Below, piece after piece: positions 15,457 to 23,951 of a DNA stretch of 64,000 nucleotides. How positions within the stretch are numbered: the stretch's first letter is position 1; each line of letters opens with the position of its first letter. Origin of the DNA: Bacillota bacterium (GTDB lineage Bacteria; Bacillota; Clostridia; Christensenellales; Pumilibacteraceae); assembly GCA_009777485.1 (NCBI GenBank), contig WRLT01000003.1:1-64000 (forward strand), read 5' to 3'. The notes beneath the pieces were generated by a model. The model was not told the origin of the DNA, ran no database searches, and saw nothing but the letters and a program-made list of their open reading frames with translations. Position numbers and translations under genes: made by a program.

Positions 15457-16716
15457 TTATTCTAAAAAATCAAACTCTATATCCATCATGCGGACGGTGT
15501 CGCCTTCTTTTGCGCCTGCCTTGCGCAAGGCTTTAAACACGCCCTCGCCTTTAAGTTTGCGCTGAAAGTAGCGCATACTATCGGGATTGTCTAACAGTAC
15601 GTTGCGTGCAAGTTCGTCTACTAAGCCGCCTAAAATTTCAAACTCGCCCTCGCCCGTTTTGATGATGTCGTAGCCGCTTATGTCGCGCGGCGCGTATTCA
15701 AACGGCTCAAATTCAAGCGGACGGGGCGGCGGCAGTGTTTGCAGCTTTTTATAAATTTCGGCAATCAGCTGTTCGGTGCCTTCGGCAATTGCGCCGACAA
15801 TTTGCAGCGGCTTAACTTTTACGGCTTTTTCAAATTGTTTGATTTGCGATTTGTCTTGTAATAGGTCGCATTTATTAAGCACCACAATTTCGGGAATTTC
15901 GCTTAGTTTTTCACAGTAGCCGTTAAGCTCGGCGCGGATAGTGCGGTAATCTTGCACGGGGTCGCGCCCCTCGCTGCCCGAAATATCCACCAAATGCACC
16001 AGTAAACGCGTGCGCTCGATGTGGCGCAAAAACTCAAAACCTAGCCCTGCGCCGCTGCTTGCGCCCTCGATAAGGCCGGGAATATCGGCTACGGTAAAAA
16101 AATGCTCGTAGTATTGTACAACGCCCAGTACGGGAGAAAGCGTAGTAAAATGGTAGTTGGCGATTTTGGGACGCGCGGCAGAAATCACCGATATCAGCGT
16201 AGATTTTCCTACGTTAGGAAAGCCTATCAGCCCCACGTCTGCAATGGTTTTTAATTCTAGCACAACTTCGCGCTGCTGCGTTTTTACGCCGCTTTGCGCA
16301 AACGTGGGCGCTTGACGGCGCGACGATTTAAAACGCGCGTTTCCCTTGCCGCCGTAGCCTCCCTTTAACACGGTTACGCTGCTGTCCGCACTAAATAAGT
16401 CGGCTAAAATTCCGCCCGTTTCGGCATCGCGTATTACGGTGCCTTGCGGCAACCCGATTACTAAGTTTTTGCCCGATTTTCCGTGACAGTATTTAGAACC
16501 GCCGCGCTCGCCGTCTTCGGCTTTAAAGGCTTTGGAGAAACTAAACTCCGACAAATTGGTTTTGCGCTCGTCCGCTGTAAAGATAATGTCGCCGCCCGGC
16601 CCGCCGTCGCCGCCGTCCGGCCCGCCGTTGGGGACGTACTTTTCGGTATAAAACGAAACCGCGCCGTCGCCGCCGTTGCCTGCTTTTATTTTGATTTTTA
16701 TTTTATCTATAAACAT
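15457..16716 (-). CDS. obgE: GTPase ObgE/CgtA
   Basis: A 419-residue ribosome-associated GTPase. The glycine-rich Obg domain at residues 1-160 has GGDGAVSF and GGPDGGDGGPGG. The G domain has GFPNVGKST (G1), DIPGLIEGA (G3) and NKCD (G4). The C-terminal OCT domain ends in RYFQRKLKGEGVFKALR. I start it at ATG 16716 (MFIDKIKIK), the family's usual N-terminus; an in-frame codon 23 residues upstream adds nothing conserved. It lies directly upstream of nadD-yqeK-rsfS, both linked to ribosome assembly. Confidence 0.93.
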   Translation of the reverse strand: MFIDKIKIKIKAGNGGDGAVSFYTEKYVPNGGPDGGDGGPGGDIIFTADERKTNLSEFSFSKAFKAEDGERGGSKYCHGKSGKNLVIGLPQGTVIRDAETGGILADLFSADSSVTVLKGGYGGKGNARFKSSRRQAPTFAQSGVKTQQREVVLELKTIADVGLIGFPNVGKSTLISVISAARPKIANYHFTTLSPVLGVVQYYEHFFTVADIPGLIEGASSGAGLGFEFLRHIERTRLLVHLVDISGSEGRDPVQDYRTIRAELNGYCEKLSEIPEIVVLNKCDLLQDKSQIKQFEKAVKVKPLQIVGAIAEGTEQLIAEIYKKLQTLPPPRPLEFEPFEYAPRDISGYDIIKTGEGEFEILGGLVDELARNVLLDNPDSMRYFQRKLKGEGVFKALRKAGAKEGDTVRMMDIEFDFLE

Positions 16717-16736
16717 ACGGCTTTTTTTAAAAACTC

Positions 16737-17363
16737 CTAAGCTTGAAAGGCGGTGCAGTGCGCGGTTACGGGACAATTTGTACAATCGGGGTTGCGTGCC
16801 TTGCAGCAGTAGCGTCCGTGGAAAATTAACACATGATGCGCTTGTGTAAGGCTTTCGGGCAGAAAAACTTTCTCTAAATCCGCCTCTACCGATTTTGGGG
16901 TTGTGCCGTTAGAAAGGCCTAATCTGCGGCTTACGCGGAATACGTGCGTATCCACCGCAATGCGCGGCTTATTAAACGCAACGCTTAATACCACGTTTGC
17001 CGTTTTGCGCCCTACCCCGCGCAGCTTAACCAGCTGATTAAAGGTATTGGGTACGCGGCCTGCGTGATGCGCAAGAATGTCGGCGGCGCAGGACAATATG
17101 CTTTTTGCTTTTTGGCGGTAAAAGCCGCAGGTGTATATCAGCTTTTCTAACGCGTCTTGCCCTAAGCTTAGTATACCCTCGGGCGTATCAGCATGCGCGA
17201 ACAACTCCTTAGTTACGCGGTTTACGCGCTTATCTGTACATTGCGCCGATAAAATCACCGCTACTAGCAGCTGAAAATCGGAGTTGTAGGTAAGCTCGCA
17301 AGCCGCATCGGGATACTTTGCCGAAAGCAAGCCCAGTATGTGCTGCGCCTGTGGGTTGGTCAT
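16737..17363 (-). CDS. nth: endonuclease III
   Basis: A 208-residue bifunctional DNA glycosylase/AP lyase for oxidised pyrimidines. The helix-hairpin-helix LRGVGRKTANVV supplies the catalytic Lys120, and VDTHV supplies Asp138. The C-terminal [4Fe-4S] ligands are C187-X6-C194-X2-C197-X5-C203. ATG 17363 is chosen because a promoter ends 6 nt before it (TATGAT, then TATACT, then ATG). A start at 17402 would lie inside that promoter. The mRNA is probably leaderless. obgE follows 20 bp downstream. Confidence 0.93.
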   Translation of the reverse strand: MTNPQAQHILGLLSAKYPDAACELTYNSDFQLLVAVILSAQCTDKRVNRVTKELFAHADTPEGILSLGQDALEKLIYTCGFYRQKAKSILSCAADILAHHAGRVPNTFNQLVKLRGVGRKTANVVLSVAFNKPRIAVDTHVFRVSRRLGLSNGTTPKSVEADLEKVFLPESLTQAHHVLIFHGRYCCKARNPDCTNCPVTAHCTAFQA

Positions 17364-17398
17364 AGTATAATCATAACACAATTTTCGCGGTTTGTCAT
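17361..17398 (-). promoter_or_regulatory. nth promoter, leaderless type
   Basis: Minus strand: ATGACA (17393-17398), 17-bp spacer, TATGAT (17370-17375), six bases, then ATG. No Shine-Dalgarno sequence can fit in the transcript. Confidence 0.65.
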
Positions 17399-17406
17399 GC
17401 AAAAGT

Positions 17407-18804
17407 TTAAATTATTTCAAATTTCAACGTAGATTGAATGCTCTCTGTATGAGGCCTGAGATATACAAAGTATCTGTTTTCCGTATTGAACCTAAAAACG
17501 TTAATAATCTGCATATAGGGAAGCATTTCATAACCGTAGCTGTCGAACAACGTATATAAATAGCCCGGCGCGGAGATAACCATATTTATATACGGCGCGG
17601 CTACATCGTCTAGCGAAATAGCAAAATAGCTAACGTCCGAAAAAGGCTTTTCTTCACCGGGTTTTATCATTTGATTTATCAAGATTATTTCAAATTCTAT
17701 GGTTATTTCTTGTTCCGTTAAGTTTTCGATTTCGATATCGCCATGTGTTGTATGAGTAAAACCAATAAGCCTTTCTGCCGACAAATCAGAGGTTTCAATC
17801 GAATTATTCCACAAAAAGCTTCCGCCGAAACCGAAATTTGTTTCAGGGTTAAAAGAGTAGTTCATGCATTGAAGATAATAATCGCCCGAACCGGTTACCT
17901 TTATATGGTAATAGCTATCGGGTTCGGGCACAAATTCAAAAAACATTTTTTGGCTTACGCTTAGGTTAAAGGCTTTTTTACCGTCTAATTGTTTAAAGGA
18001 CTCTTTGTCGGTATAGTAGGTATACGTTACTGTCGTCAATCCGAATTGTTCGGGCTCGCTCCACTTTAACGCAAATTTATAGATTTCGCCTTTAATAAGA
18101 TTTTTAGCGACTGTTACGATGTATTCGTGGGTTATGGTTATATCCTCATCATCTTCGTAAACTTCTTTTTCAAATTCAAAGGATATTGTTTGATGGTTGG
18201 TAAACCCGCTAAAAGGCGTCAAAGCTTCCTCGGCCCTAAATGTAAAATCGCCCGTATAGCCCGGGCTAAACGTTATAATTCTGGTTTGATTTTTTCCTAT
18301 CGGAATGTACTGAAAATTCGTTGAAGATATAGAAGGTATATGCACTTCCGCATTTGGGTTGGCTGAAGTAAAATATTCTATTTCTGTATATTCGGAATCT
18401 AAATACCATTCAAGTGTGCTGTGTGCCTTAACCTTAACCGAAAAAACGTCATCTTGCCGCATAAACTGATGCCAGCTAACTCCGTCTAAATTGTAGAAAG
18501 ATGAATAATCAAAAAAATTATCGGTTACGTTTCGCTCTAAGTGATTGAATCCTCTAAGAAAGGATTTTGTGATAATTATCGTGTAGCCGGACGCATTTTC
18601 AACCTTATCCCAAGTAAACCTGTGCCGGCTGAAATCGCCTGCCAAATTACTAGGGGCTGATAATTGGGCAGGCTCGGGCGGTGTTGGCGGTGTGCATGCC
18701 GCAAAAACCGCCGCGCATAAAAGCGTTAGCATAATTGTAATTAAGAAAAGCTTGTTTGCCTGTTTACTTGTTTGCTTGTTTGCTCTCATCTCTACGTGTA
18801 TCAT
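17407..18804 (-). CDS. lipoprotein with N-terminal fibronectin-III-like domain
   Basis: A 465-residue lipoprotein of unknown function. The signal peptide ends in the lipobox VFAAC. Residues about 55-135 (LSAPSNLAGD, FTWDKVENASGYTIII) read as a fibronectin type III fold. The rest is beta-rich without recognised motifs. A TTGATT-17-TACAAT promoter excludes an in-frame start at 18819, leaving ATG 18804, 6 nt after the -10, or ATG 18789. I chose 18804 because the same spacing is seen at tsaE and nth. It faces away from the repeats at 18.9 kb. Confidence 0.72.
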   Translation of the reverse strand: MIHVEMRANKQTSKQANKLFLITIMLTLLCAAVFAACTPPTPPEPAQLSAPSNLAGDFSRHRFTWDKVENASGYTIIITKSFLRGFNHLERNVTDNFFDYSSFYNLDGVSWHQFMRQDDVFSVKVKAHSTLEWYLDSEYTEIEYFTSANPNAEVHIPSISSTNFQYIPIGKNQTRIITFSPGYTGDFTFRAEEALTPFSGFTNHQTISFEFEKEVYEDDEDITITHEYIVTVAKNLIKGEIYKFALKWSEPEQFGLTTVTYTYYTDKESFKQLDGKKAFNLSVSQKMFFEFVPEPDSYYHIKVTGSGDYYLQCMNYSFNPETNFGFGGSFLWNNSIETSDLSAERLIGFTHTTHGDIEIENLTEQEITIEFEIILINQMIKPGEEKPFSDVSYFAISLDDVAAPYINMVISAPGYLYTLFDSYGYEMLPYMQIINVFRFNTENRYFVYLRPHTESIQSTLKFEII

Positions 18805-18810
18805 AGTTTT

Positions 18811-18839
18811 ATTGTACACTGTTTTAACGAGAAAATCAA
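18811..18839 (-). promoter_or_regulatory. promoter of the fibronectin-like lipoprotein gene, leaderless type
   Basis: Minus strand: TTGATT (18834-18839), 17-bp spacer, TACAAT (18811-18816). ATG 18804 begins six bases later. Confidence 0.75.
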
Positions 18840-18880
18840 GTAAACTAAGGTAAGTTTTTTAGGTTGTTCGGGTTGGTTGT

Positions 18881-19076
18881 TTCTTTCCACCCTGTCCGCT
18901 GACGCGTCAATGGGTCGTTCGTTCCTCACTCCCCGCTTTGGCTAAAAACACGTTGTGTTTTTGCGGCTAACGCCGCCCGCGTCGCGCCTACAAGAGGGGA
19001 ATTTTTTTGCGGTCTGTTTTCGTAGGACAAACTTAGCCGAAATTCTCCATTATCCATTATCCATTCTCCATTACTT
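18881..19076. repeat. composite spacer: family A long copy 2 plus AATGGA array
   Basis: 18881-19012 matches the repeat at 174-314, including the AAAAACAC-GTGTTTTT hairpin and GAGGGGAATTTTT. 19031-19075 is GCCGAAATTC followed by TCCATT-type tandem units that reach the stop codon of the minus-strand DUF3343 gene. No gene is present. Confidence 0.8.
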
Positions 19077-19325
19077 TTAGCGTTCTATGCGTTTCATTTC
19101 GCAGCCGTTGTAGTAGAATAAGCCTAAAAAGGTTTCGTATGCGCATATGTGCAGGGTTTTGCGTGCCGTGTCTATGCAGGATGCGCAAACCTTAACCGAA
19201 AGCCCGCAGCCTACGGAAATGATGCGCGGCGTGTTAATCAGCTTTGCGCTTACGCCTAAGCGGTTGATGCGTTCAAAAAAACCTATGCTTTCGTTGCGTG
19301 AACGGAAAGAAAAAATATAGTACAT
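19077..19325 (-). CDS. DUF3343 family putative Se/S carrier-like protein
   Basis: An 82-residue protein with the YYIFSFRSRNESIGFFERI start and the central GCGLSVK motif of DUF3343. This family has been proposed to carry sulfur or selenium. Further cysteines follow (VCASC, HICAY, NGC). It is divergent from a cysteine-desulfurase-like gene, the usual partner in selenium-associated loci, but no selD or molybdenum hydroxylase gene is in the window. AAAGGAG precedes the start. Confidence 0.8.
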   Translation of the reverse strand: MYYIFSFRSRNESIGFFERINRLGVSAKLINTPRIISVGCGLSVKVCASCIDTARKTLHICAYETFLGLFYYNGCEMKRIER

Positions 19326-19474
19326 CTTAGATATAACTCCTTTTGTGTTAGTTCTTTTAAATTGCGTTTTTTAATTTACTTGCAAGTTCTTAAAATTTAT
19401 AACGGACGTATACTAGTATTAAATCGCCGTATTTATACATTATATTTTATTTTTCATAAGGTGTGTATTAAGAT

Positions 19475-20602
19475 ATGCTATATTTCGACAATGCTGCTAC
19501 AACGGGCTATAAACCCCTCAGCGTGATAACCTCTATGCAAAACGCGCTGCGTTATCTTTCGGCAAATCCTGGTCGCGGCGGGCATAGCATGAGTGTAAAG
19601 TGTGCGCGGCTTATCCATAAAGCCCGAACCGAAACCGCCGCATTTTTAGGGTTAAAGCGCGGGCAGATTGCGTTTAGTTTAAATTGTACGCAGGGTTTAA
19701 ATTACGCGATTTTAGGCACCGTACAGCATAAGGGGCATGTGGTTACTACCGCGCTTGAACACAACAGTGTAATACGTCCGCTAAAAGAATTAGAACGCGC
19801 GGGAAAAATCAGCCTTACGGTGGTAAAGCCCGATATTTTTGGGGTGATTTCAGCCAAAGCCGTGCAAAGCGCGTTTACGGATAAAACGTATTTGGCGGCT
19901 GTCAATTATGTATCTAACGTAACGGGCGCCGCCGCGCCTATCAAGCAAATAGGCAGCTTTTGTAAGGCGCGCGGCGTACTGTTTTTGGTAGACGCGGCGC
20001 AGTGCGCAGGTTACGGCCGCATTACAATGAGTGAGGACAACATAGATTTATTAGCGTTTGCGCCGCATAAGGGGCTGCACGGGCCGCAGGGCTTAGGCGT
20101 ATTGGCCGTGCGCGAGGGCATACAAATTCAGCCTACTATTTTGGGCGGCACGGGAACGGAATCCGAAAGCCCGTATCAGCCGCAAGGATTACCTGAATGT
20201 CTAGAATCGGGTACGCTGCCCACCCCTGCCATTGCGGGGCTTTTAGCGGCAATAAACTGGACAAAAGAACATATGTCCGACGGTGCGGTAAAGCTGAACG
20301 CGCTGGGCGATTATGCACGCGGCGAACTGCAAAAGATTGGCGGCGTAAGGCTGTATAACCCTAAAAACGCGTTTGGCGGCATCGTTTCGTTTAATGTGAA
20401 AAATCTGCATTCGGGTGATGTTGCGGATATTTTATCCGAACAGTACGATATTTGTGTGCGCGGAGGATTGCATTGCGCGCCGCTTGCACATGCGCATTTA
20501 GGCACGCTTGAACAAGGAATTGTGCGCGCTAGCTTTGGGTTTGACACGCTGCACCCACACGTAGATTTTTTAATCCGCGCCGTAAAAGAGATTGCGGAGT
20601 GA
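19475..20602 (+). CDS. class V aminotransferase / cysteine-desulfurase-like protein
   Basis: A 375-residue PLP enzyme. It has the YFDNAATT start, the PLP lysine in FAPHKGLHGPQG, and a candidate catalytic cysteine in RGGLHCAP near the C-terminus, as in cysteine desulfurases. It resembles the subfamily found beside DUF3343 in selenium-related loci rather than housekeeping IscS, which is encoded separately at 53.7 kb. AAGGTG lies upstream of ATG 19475. The likely role is sulfur or selenium mobilisation for the divergent DUF3343 protein; this is inferred from pairing only. Confidence 0.82.
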   Translation: MLYFDNAATTGYKPLSVITSMQNALRYLSANPGRGGHSMSVKCARLIHKARTETAAFLGLKRGQIAFSLNCTQGLNYAILGTVQHKGHVVTTALEHNSVIRPLKELERAGKISLTVVKPDIFGVISAKAVQSAFTDKTYLAAVNYVSNVTGAAAPIKQIGSFCKARGVLFLVDAAQCAGYGRITMSEDNIDLLAFAPHKGLHGPQGLGVLAVREGIQIQPTILGGTGTESESPYQPQGLPECLESGTLPTPAIAGLLAAINWTKEHMSDGAVKLNALGDYARGELQKIGGVRLYNPKNAFGGIVSFNVKNLHSGDVADILSEQYDICVRGGLHCAPLAHAHLGTLEQGIVRASFGFDTLHPHVDFLIRAVKEIAE

Positions 20603-20615
20603 TTATTAATTTTAA

Positions 20616-20663
20616 ATCCTTAGCCGAAATTCTCCATTTTCCATTTTCCATTATCCATTATTA
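20616..20663. repeat. AATGGA-type tandem array
   Basis: GCCGAAATTC followed by five TCCATT-type units on the + strand. It ends at the stop codon of the minus-strand lipoprotein gene that begins at 21866. Confidence 0.7.
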
Positions 20664-21866
20664 CTAATAGCCGTCGAAGGGGTTGGAGGGGTTATCGGGG
20701 GTGTTTGTGGTGTCGGATGTGTTGGATGTGTTGGAGGGTTGGTCGTATTCGCTGCCGAAGGGGTTTAGGCTTTTTGTTCCGAAAAACGGGTCTGCGATTA
20801 TAATGGTTGGCGGAATAAATTTGCGCTTGGGCTTGCGGTATTTGCTGATTAGTAAAACTAACAATACCGTTGCCGCGCCTAGCAGAATAGCCGTTATATA
20901 CCATCCTGCCGCGTTGGGGCGGATAAAGCGCACGGTAACAAAATCGTCTTGCGCATCGAAAAGCGCGGGAAAGCTGTATTGGTAATGCCCTTGCCCGCTG
21001 CGTTCGCTAAGGCGTTCGTCTGGCTCTACTACCCGAAAGCGCGAATGGGTTGCCCAAACAAAGTTTACGTTTAGGCTGTTGGGGTTGAACATGCCCTCCG
21101 GAATCGGAAAGGCTTGTAAAAAGCTTGGCAGGTCTTGGCGGATATACGAAAAGGAAATAACGCCTTGCGCGTTTATAACGGGGTCTTTAAGCGCGTCTTC
21201 TAAATCGATTGCCCATCCCCCGTCTACTGCACGCTGTGCGATTTCGGGCAGCGTTAGCGACGCGGGGTTACGCGGGTCGTGCGTGAAAATGGTAGAAACG
21301 CGGTAACCGTTATTAAATACATCAAAAACCGAATTGGCAGGCTGCTCGTCATAAAGGCGGCGAAACTCGTTAAACGGGTTGGGCAGCGTATATTCGTAGG
21401 TGAAAATAAAGGGGTTGGAGGATACTAAGCGCGGCGCGGGCGCGGCGGCAGGGGTTTGCGTTTCTTCGTTTTCGGATGCTGCCGTTTGCGCTTTGGGGAC
21501 GGTTTTACGAAACACCATAACGGTGAAATTGGTTTGATATTCGATTTTGCTAAACTCGAAACCGCCCGAATCGCGCGTGGACATTAGTACGCGTAGGTAT
21601 TCGGTAACCGTCCATGCCTCGCCTTCTTTCCACCGCGCATCGGGCATGATGTTTTGCGGAAACGGGTTATAGCGGGGCTTTACGGTGCCTGCACTTTTGG
21701 CGTGGCCGTCTAGCAATTTTTCTTCGTTGACGTGCAAGTTAAGGCGCAGCTCGTAATAGACGTTTTGAGAATCCTCGTGCATGATAAGGTCTGCATGAGA
21801 ATGGCACGCCGTAAATAGCAGCAGCGCGCATATCGGTAAGATGATAAGTAGGAGTTTTTTTTGCAT
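20664..21866 (-). CDS. lipoprotein with C-terminal transmembrane helix, unknown function
   Basis: A 400-residue protein. The signal peptide has lipobox LLFTAC. The region to about residue 335 is extracellular and of no recognised fold, with an Ala/Pro-rich insert near 145-160. A helix follows (GWYITAILLGAATVLLVLLIS). It ends in a cytosolic tail with low-complexity SNTSDTTNTPDNPSN. Both a lipid anchor and a membrane helix are unusual together but recur in clostridial surface proteins. The start has only a weak GGAAAC-like upstream sequence. Confidence 0.7.
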   Translation of the reverse strand: MQKKLLLIILPICALLLFTACHSHADLIMHEDSQNVYYELRLNLHVNEEKLLDGHAKSAGTVKPRYNPFPQNIMPDARWKEGEAWTVTEYLRVLMSTRDSGGFEFSKIEYQTNFTVMVFRKTVPKAQTAASENEETQTPAAAPAPRLVSSNPFIFTYEYTLPNPFNEFRRLYDEQPANSVFDVFNNGYRVSTIFTHDPRNPASLTLPEIAQRAVDGGWAIDLEDALKDPVINAQGVISFSYIRQDLPSFLQAFPIPEGMFNPNSLNVNFVWATHSRFRVVEPDERLSERSGQGHYQYSFPALFDAQDDFVTVRFIRPNAAGWYITAILLGAATVLLVLLISKYRKPKRKFIPPTIIIADPFFGTKSLNPFGSEYDQPSNTSNTSDTTNTPDNPSNPFDGY

Positions 21867-21886
21867 AGAGGGTTTCCTTTTTTTTT

Positions 21887-21985
21887 ATTGACAATTGACG
21901 ACTGACGACTGACGAATTTCGGATATTTTTTAATAATATTTTAGCAATAATTTGTCAGTTGTCAGTTGTAAGTTGTAAGTTTTTT
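21887..21985. repeat. family D repeat, copy 1 (TTGACAAC-type inverted arms)
   Basis: A left arm of TTGAC(A/G)A(C/T)T units ends in GACGAATTTCGG. An AT-rich loop and an inverted arm of TTGTCAGTTGTAAG units follow. The right arm overlaps the 3' end of the minus-strand pepF gene and encodes its last residues and stop codon. Copy 2 is at 30076-30187. Confidence 0.8.
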
Positions 21986-23742
21986 AACTCTTCTAGGGCG
22001 GAGGTGAATTCGGTGAATGCGGTTTTGTAGGCGGATGCGTCTAATAAGTCTACGCCTGCGTCTTTTAAAATTTCGTAGGGCGACTTGCTTCCGCCCGCGC
22101 GCAGAAACGCCTTATACCGCTCTTGCGCGTCGGCTTTATTGCCGCGTATTGCGTTTGCAAGGCTGACCGCGCTAGTTAGCCCCGTTGCATATTGGTATAC
22201 GTAAAATGCGTTGTAAAAATGCGGAATACGCGCCCATTCTAAGCGGATTTGCTTATCCTGCGTAACATCTGTACCGTAGTATTTTTTGTTTAATGAGGCG
22301 TACAGCTTATTAAGCCTGTCTACCGTAAGCGGCGTACCCTCTGCTTCTAGGGCGTGTGCTTGCGCTTCAAACTCGGCAAACATGGTTTGGCGGAACAGCG
22401 TGGTGCGGAACATATCTAAATAATACGACAGCAAATATTTTTTGGTATTGATATCTTTGGTTTCGCTAAGCAGATGTTTAAGCAGCAAAACCTCGTTGAC
22501 GGTGCTAGCTACTTCCGCTACAAAAATAGCGTAATCGTTTTTGGCGTAGGGCTGATATTTGGCTGACTCGTAGCTGTGCACGGCGTGCCCCATTTCGTGC
22601 GCTACGGTAAATACGTCGTGCATAAGGGGTTTGTAATTTAACAGCACATACGGGTGCACGCCGTATACGCCGCACGAGTACGCGCCGCTGCGCTTGTTTT
22701 GCGTTTCCTCTACGTCTAACCACCTAGAAGTACGCGCCGCGCGCAGCACTTCGGTGTACGCTGCGCCTAGCGGCTTTAAGCCGTCTATGACTAGTTCGTA
22801 GGCTTTATCAAACGATACACCTAAGCTTGCCTGCGGAAACAGCGGAACGTGCAAATCGTACATATGCAGTTTTTCGTATCCTAATGTTTTTTTGCGGAAC
22901 GCCATGTACTCGTGCAAGGCGGGCAAAAAGGCGGAAACTTGGGTAAGCAGCGTATCGTATACGGCGGCGGGAACATCGTTTTGTTTAAGTGATTTTTCTA
23001 AGGCGGAATTGTATCCGCGCACCTGTGCTAAAAAGTTATCTTTGTTAACAGAGGCGGCAAAATTCGCCCCTGCCGTATGCACCACCGCGCCTACCGCCTT
23101 GTACATTCCGCTAAACGCGCGCTTGCGTAAATCGCGGTTTTCGCTTTGCAACCACAGGCTATACTTACCGTGCGTCATTTTTTGCGGCTTTCCGTCTGCG
23201 TTGATGTTGGGAAACGGCATGTCTACGTTGTCTAATTGAGTAAAGATTTCGCGGAACGCGCCGATGGTTTTGCCTGCAAGTGCCAGCACGCGCTCTTCGC
23301 CTTCGCTTAATATATGCTTTTTTTGGGCTAATATGTTTTTTAGCTGATAATCGTACATCGAAAAATCGGGGTCGGCTATATAGCCCTCTAATACGCTGTC
23401 GGGTTGGGCGGAGAGTTCGGGCACGATATACGCCGAATACGCGCTAAAAGAAACATAGAGGGTTTCGACGCGTGATTTCATGGCGGCGGCTTCGGAAAGC
23501 GCAAGGTTTTCGTCCTTGTACAGCATGGCATAACAGTATAGCTTTTCTAGCCGCTTAGACAAATCGTCGGATAAAGCAAAGCATTTTAGCAGCGTTTCGC
23601 CACAGGAAAGCCGTCCTTTAAATTGTAAGATTCCTACGATATCCTTATTTAATACGGCTAAATTGCGCTCCCAATCGGCGTCGTTTAAAAATATATCCGC
23701 GCGCCGCCATTTGTATTCTTCTTTTACTTCACTGCGTTTCAT
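21955..23742 (-). CDS. pepF: oligoendopeptidase F, M3 family
   Basis: A 595-residue cytoplasmic zinc metallopeptidase that degrades short peptides. The zinc motif is HEMGH at residues 382-386 in VAHEMGHAVHSYES, with typical flanking YSCGVYGVHPYVLLNY and FYVYQYATG segments. The last residues, NLQLTTDN, are encoded by a family D repeat and are the same as the end of TrmFO at 30161, so they are probably an acquired tail. AAAGGAG precedes ATG 23742. Confidence 0.92.
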   Translation of the reverse strand: MKRSEVKEEYKWRRADIFLNDADWERNLAVLNKDIVGILQFKGRLSCGETLLKCFALSDDLSKRLEKLYCYAMLYKDENLALSEAAAMKSRVETLYVSFSAYSAYIVPELSAQPDSVLEGYIADPDFSMYDYQLKNILAQKKHILSEGEERVLALAGKTIGAFREIFTQLDNVDMPFPNINADGKPQKMTHGKYSLWLQSENRDLRKRAFSGMYKAVGAVVHTAGANFAASVNKDNFLAQVRGYNSALEKSLKQNDVPAAVYDTLLTQVSAFLPALHEYMAFRKKTLGYEKLHMYDLHVPLFPQASLGVSFDKAYELVIDGLKPLGAAYTEVLRAARTSRWLDVEETQNKRSGAYSCGVYGVHPYVLLNYKPLMHDVFTVAHEMGHAVHSYESAKYQPYAKNDYAIFVAEVASTVNEVLLLKHLLSETKDINTKKYLLSYYLDMFRTTLFRQTMFAEFEAQAHALEAEGTPLTVDRLNKLYASLNKKYYGTDVTQDKQIRLEWARIPHFYNAFYVYQYATGLTSAVSLANAIRGNKADAQERYKAFLRAGGSKSPYEILKDAGVDLLDASAYKTAFTEFTSALEELKNLQLTTDN

Positions 23743-23951
23743 AATTGATTACTCCTTTTATTGTTGGCTTTCCACCCCGTCCGATTTTGTAGGCTGTGCT
23801 TTTCTTTCCACCCCGTCCGCTAACGCGTCCACCCCTCAAGAGGGGAATTTTTTAACGGCTAATTTCTTAACGACAATCAATGAGGGGAATTTTTATTCGG
23901 ATATTTTATTTAAATCTTTGCCGACATTCTCCATTTTCCATTTTTCCATTC
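23743..23951. repeat. composite spacer between UPF0210 and pepF
   Basis: On the minus strand the order is: stop codon, AATGGA units (23926-23951), GTCGGC, AAAATTCCCCTC, a second AATTCCCCTCTTGAGGGG hairpin (23832-23850), GACGGGGTGGAAAG, a second GACGGGGTGGAAAG, then AAAGGAG and the pepF start. The layout matches the spacers at 977-1199 and 18881-19076. No gene is present. Confidence 0.75.

Noticed and set aside
21887-21985. CRISPR-like array
   Set aside because: The units are 7-9 bp, directly adjacent and without spacers; they form inverted arms rather than repeat-spacer units, and no cas genes are present.
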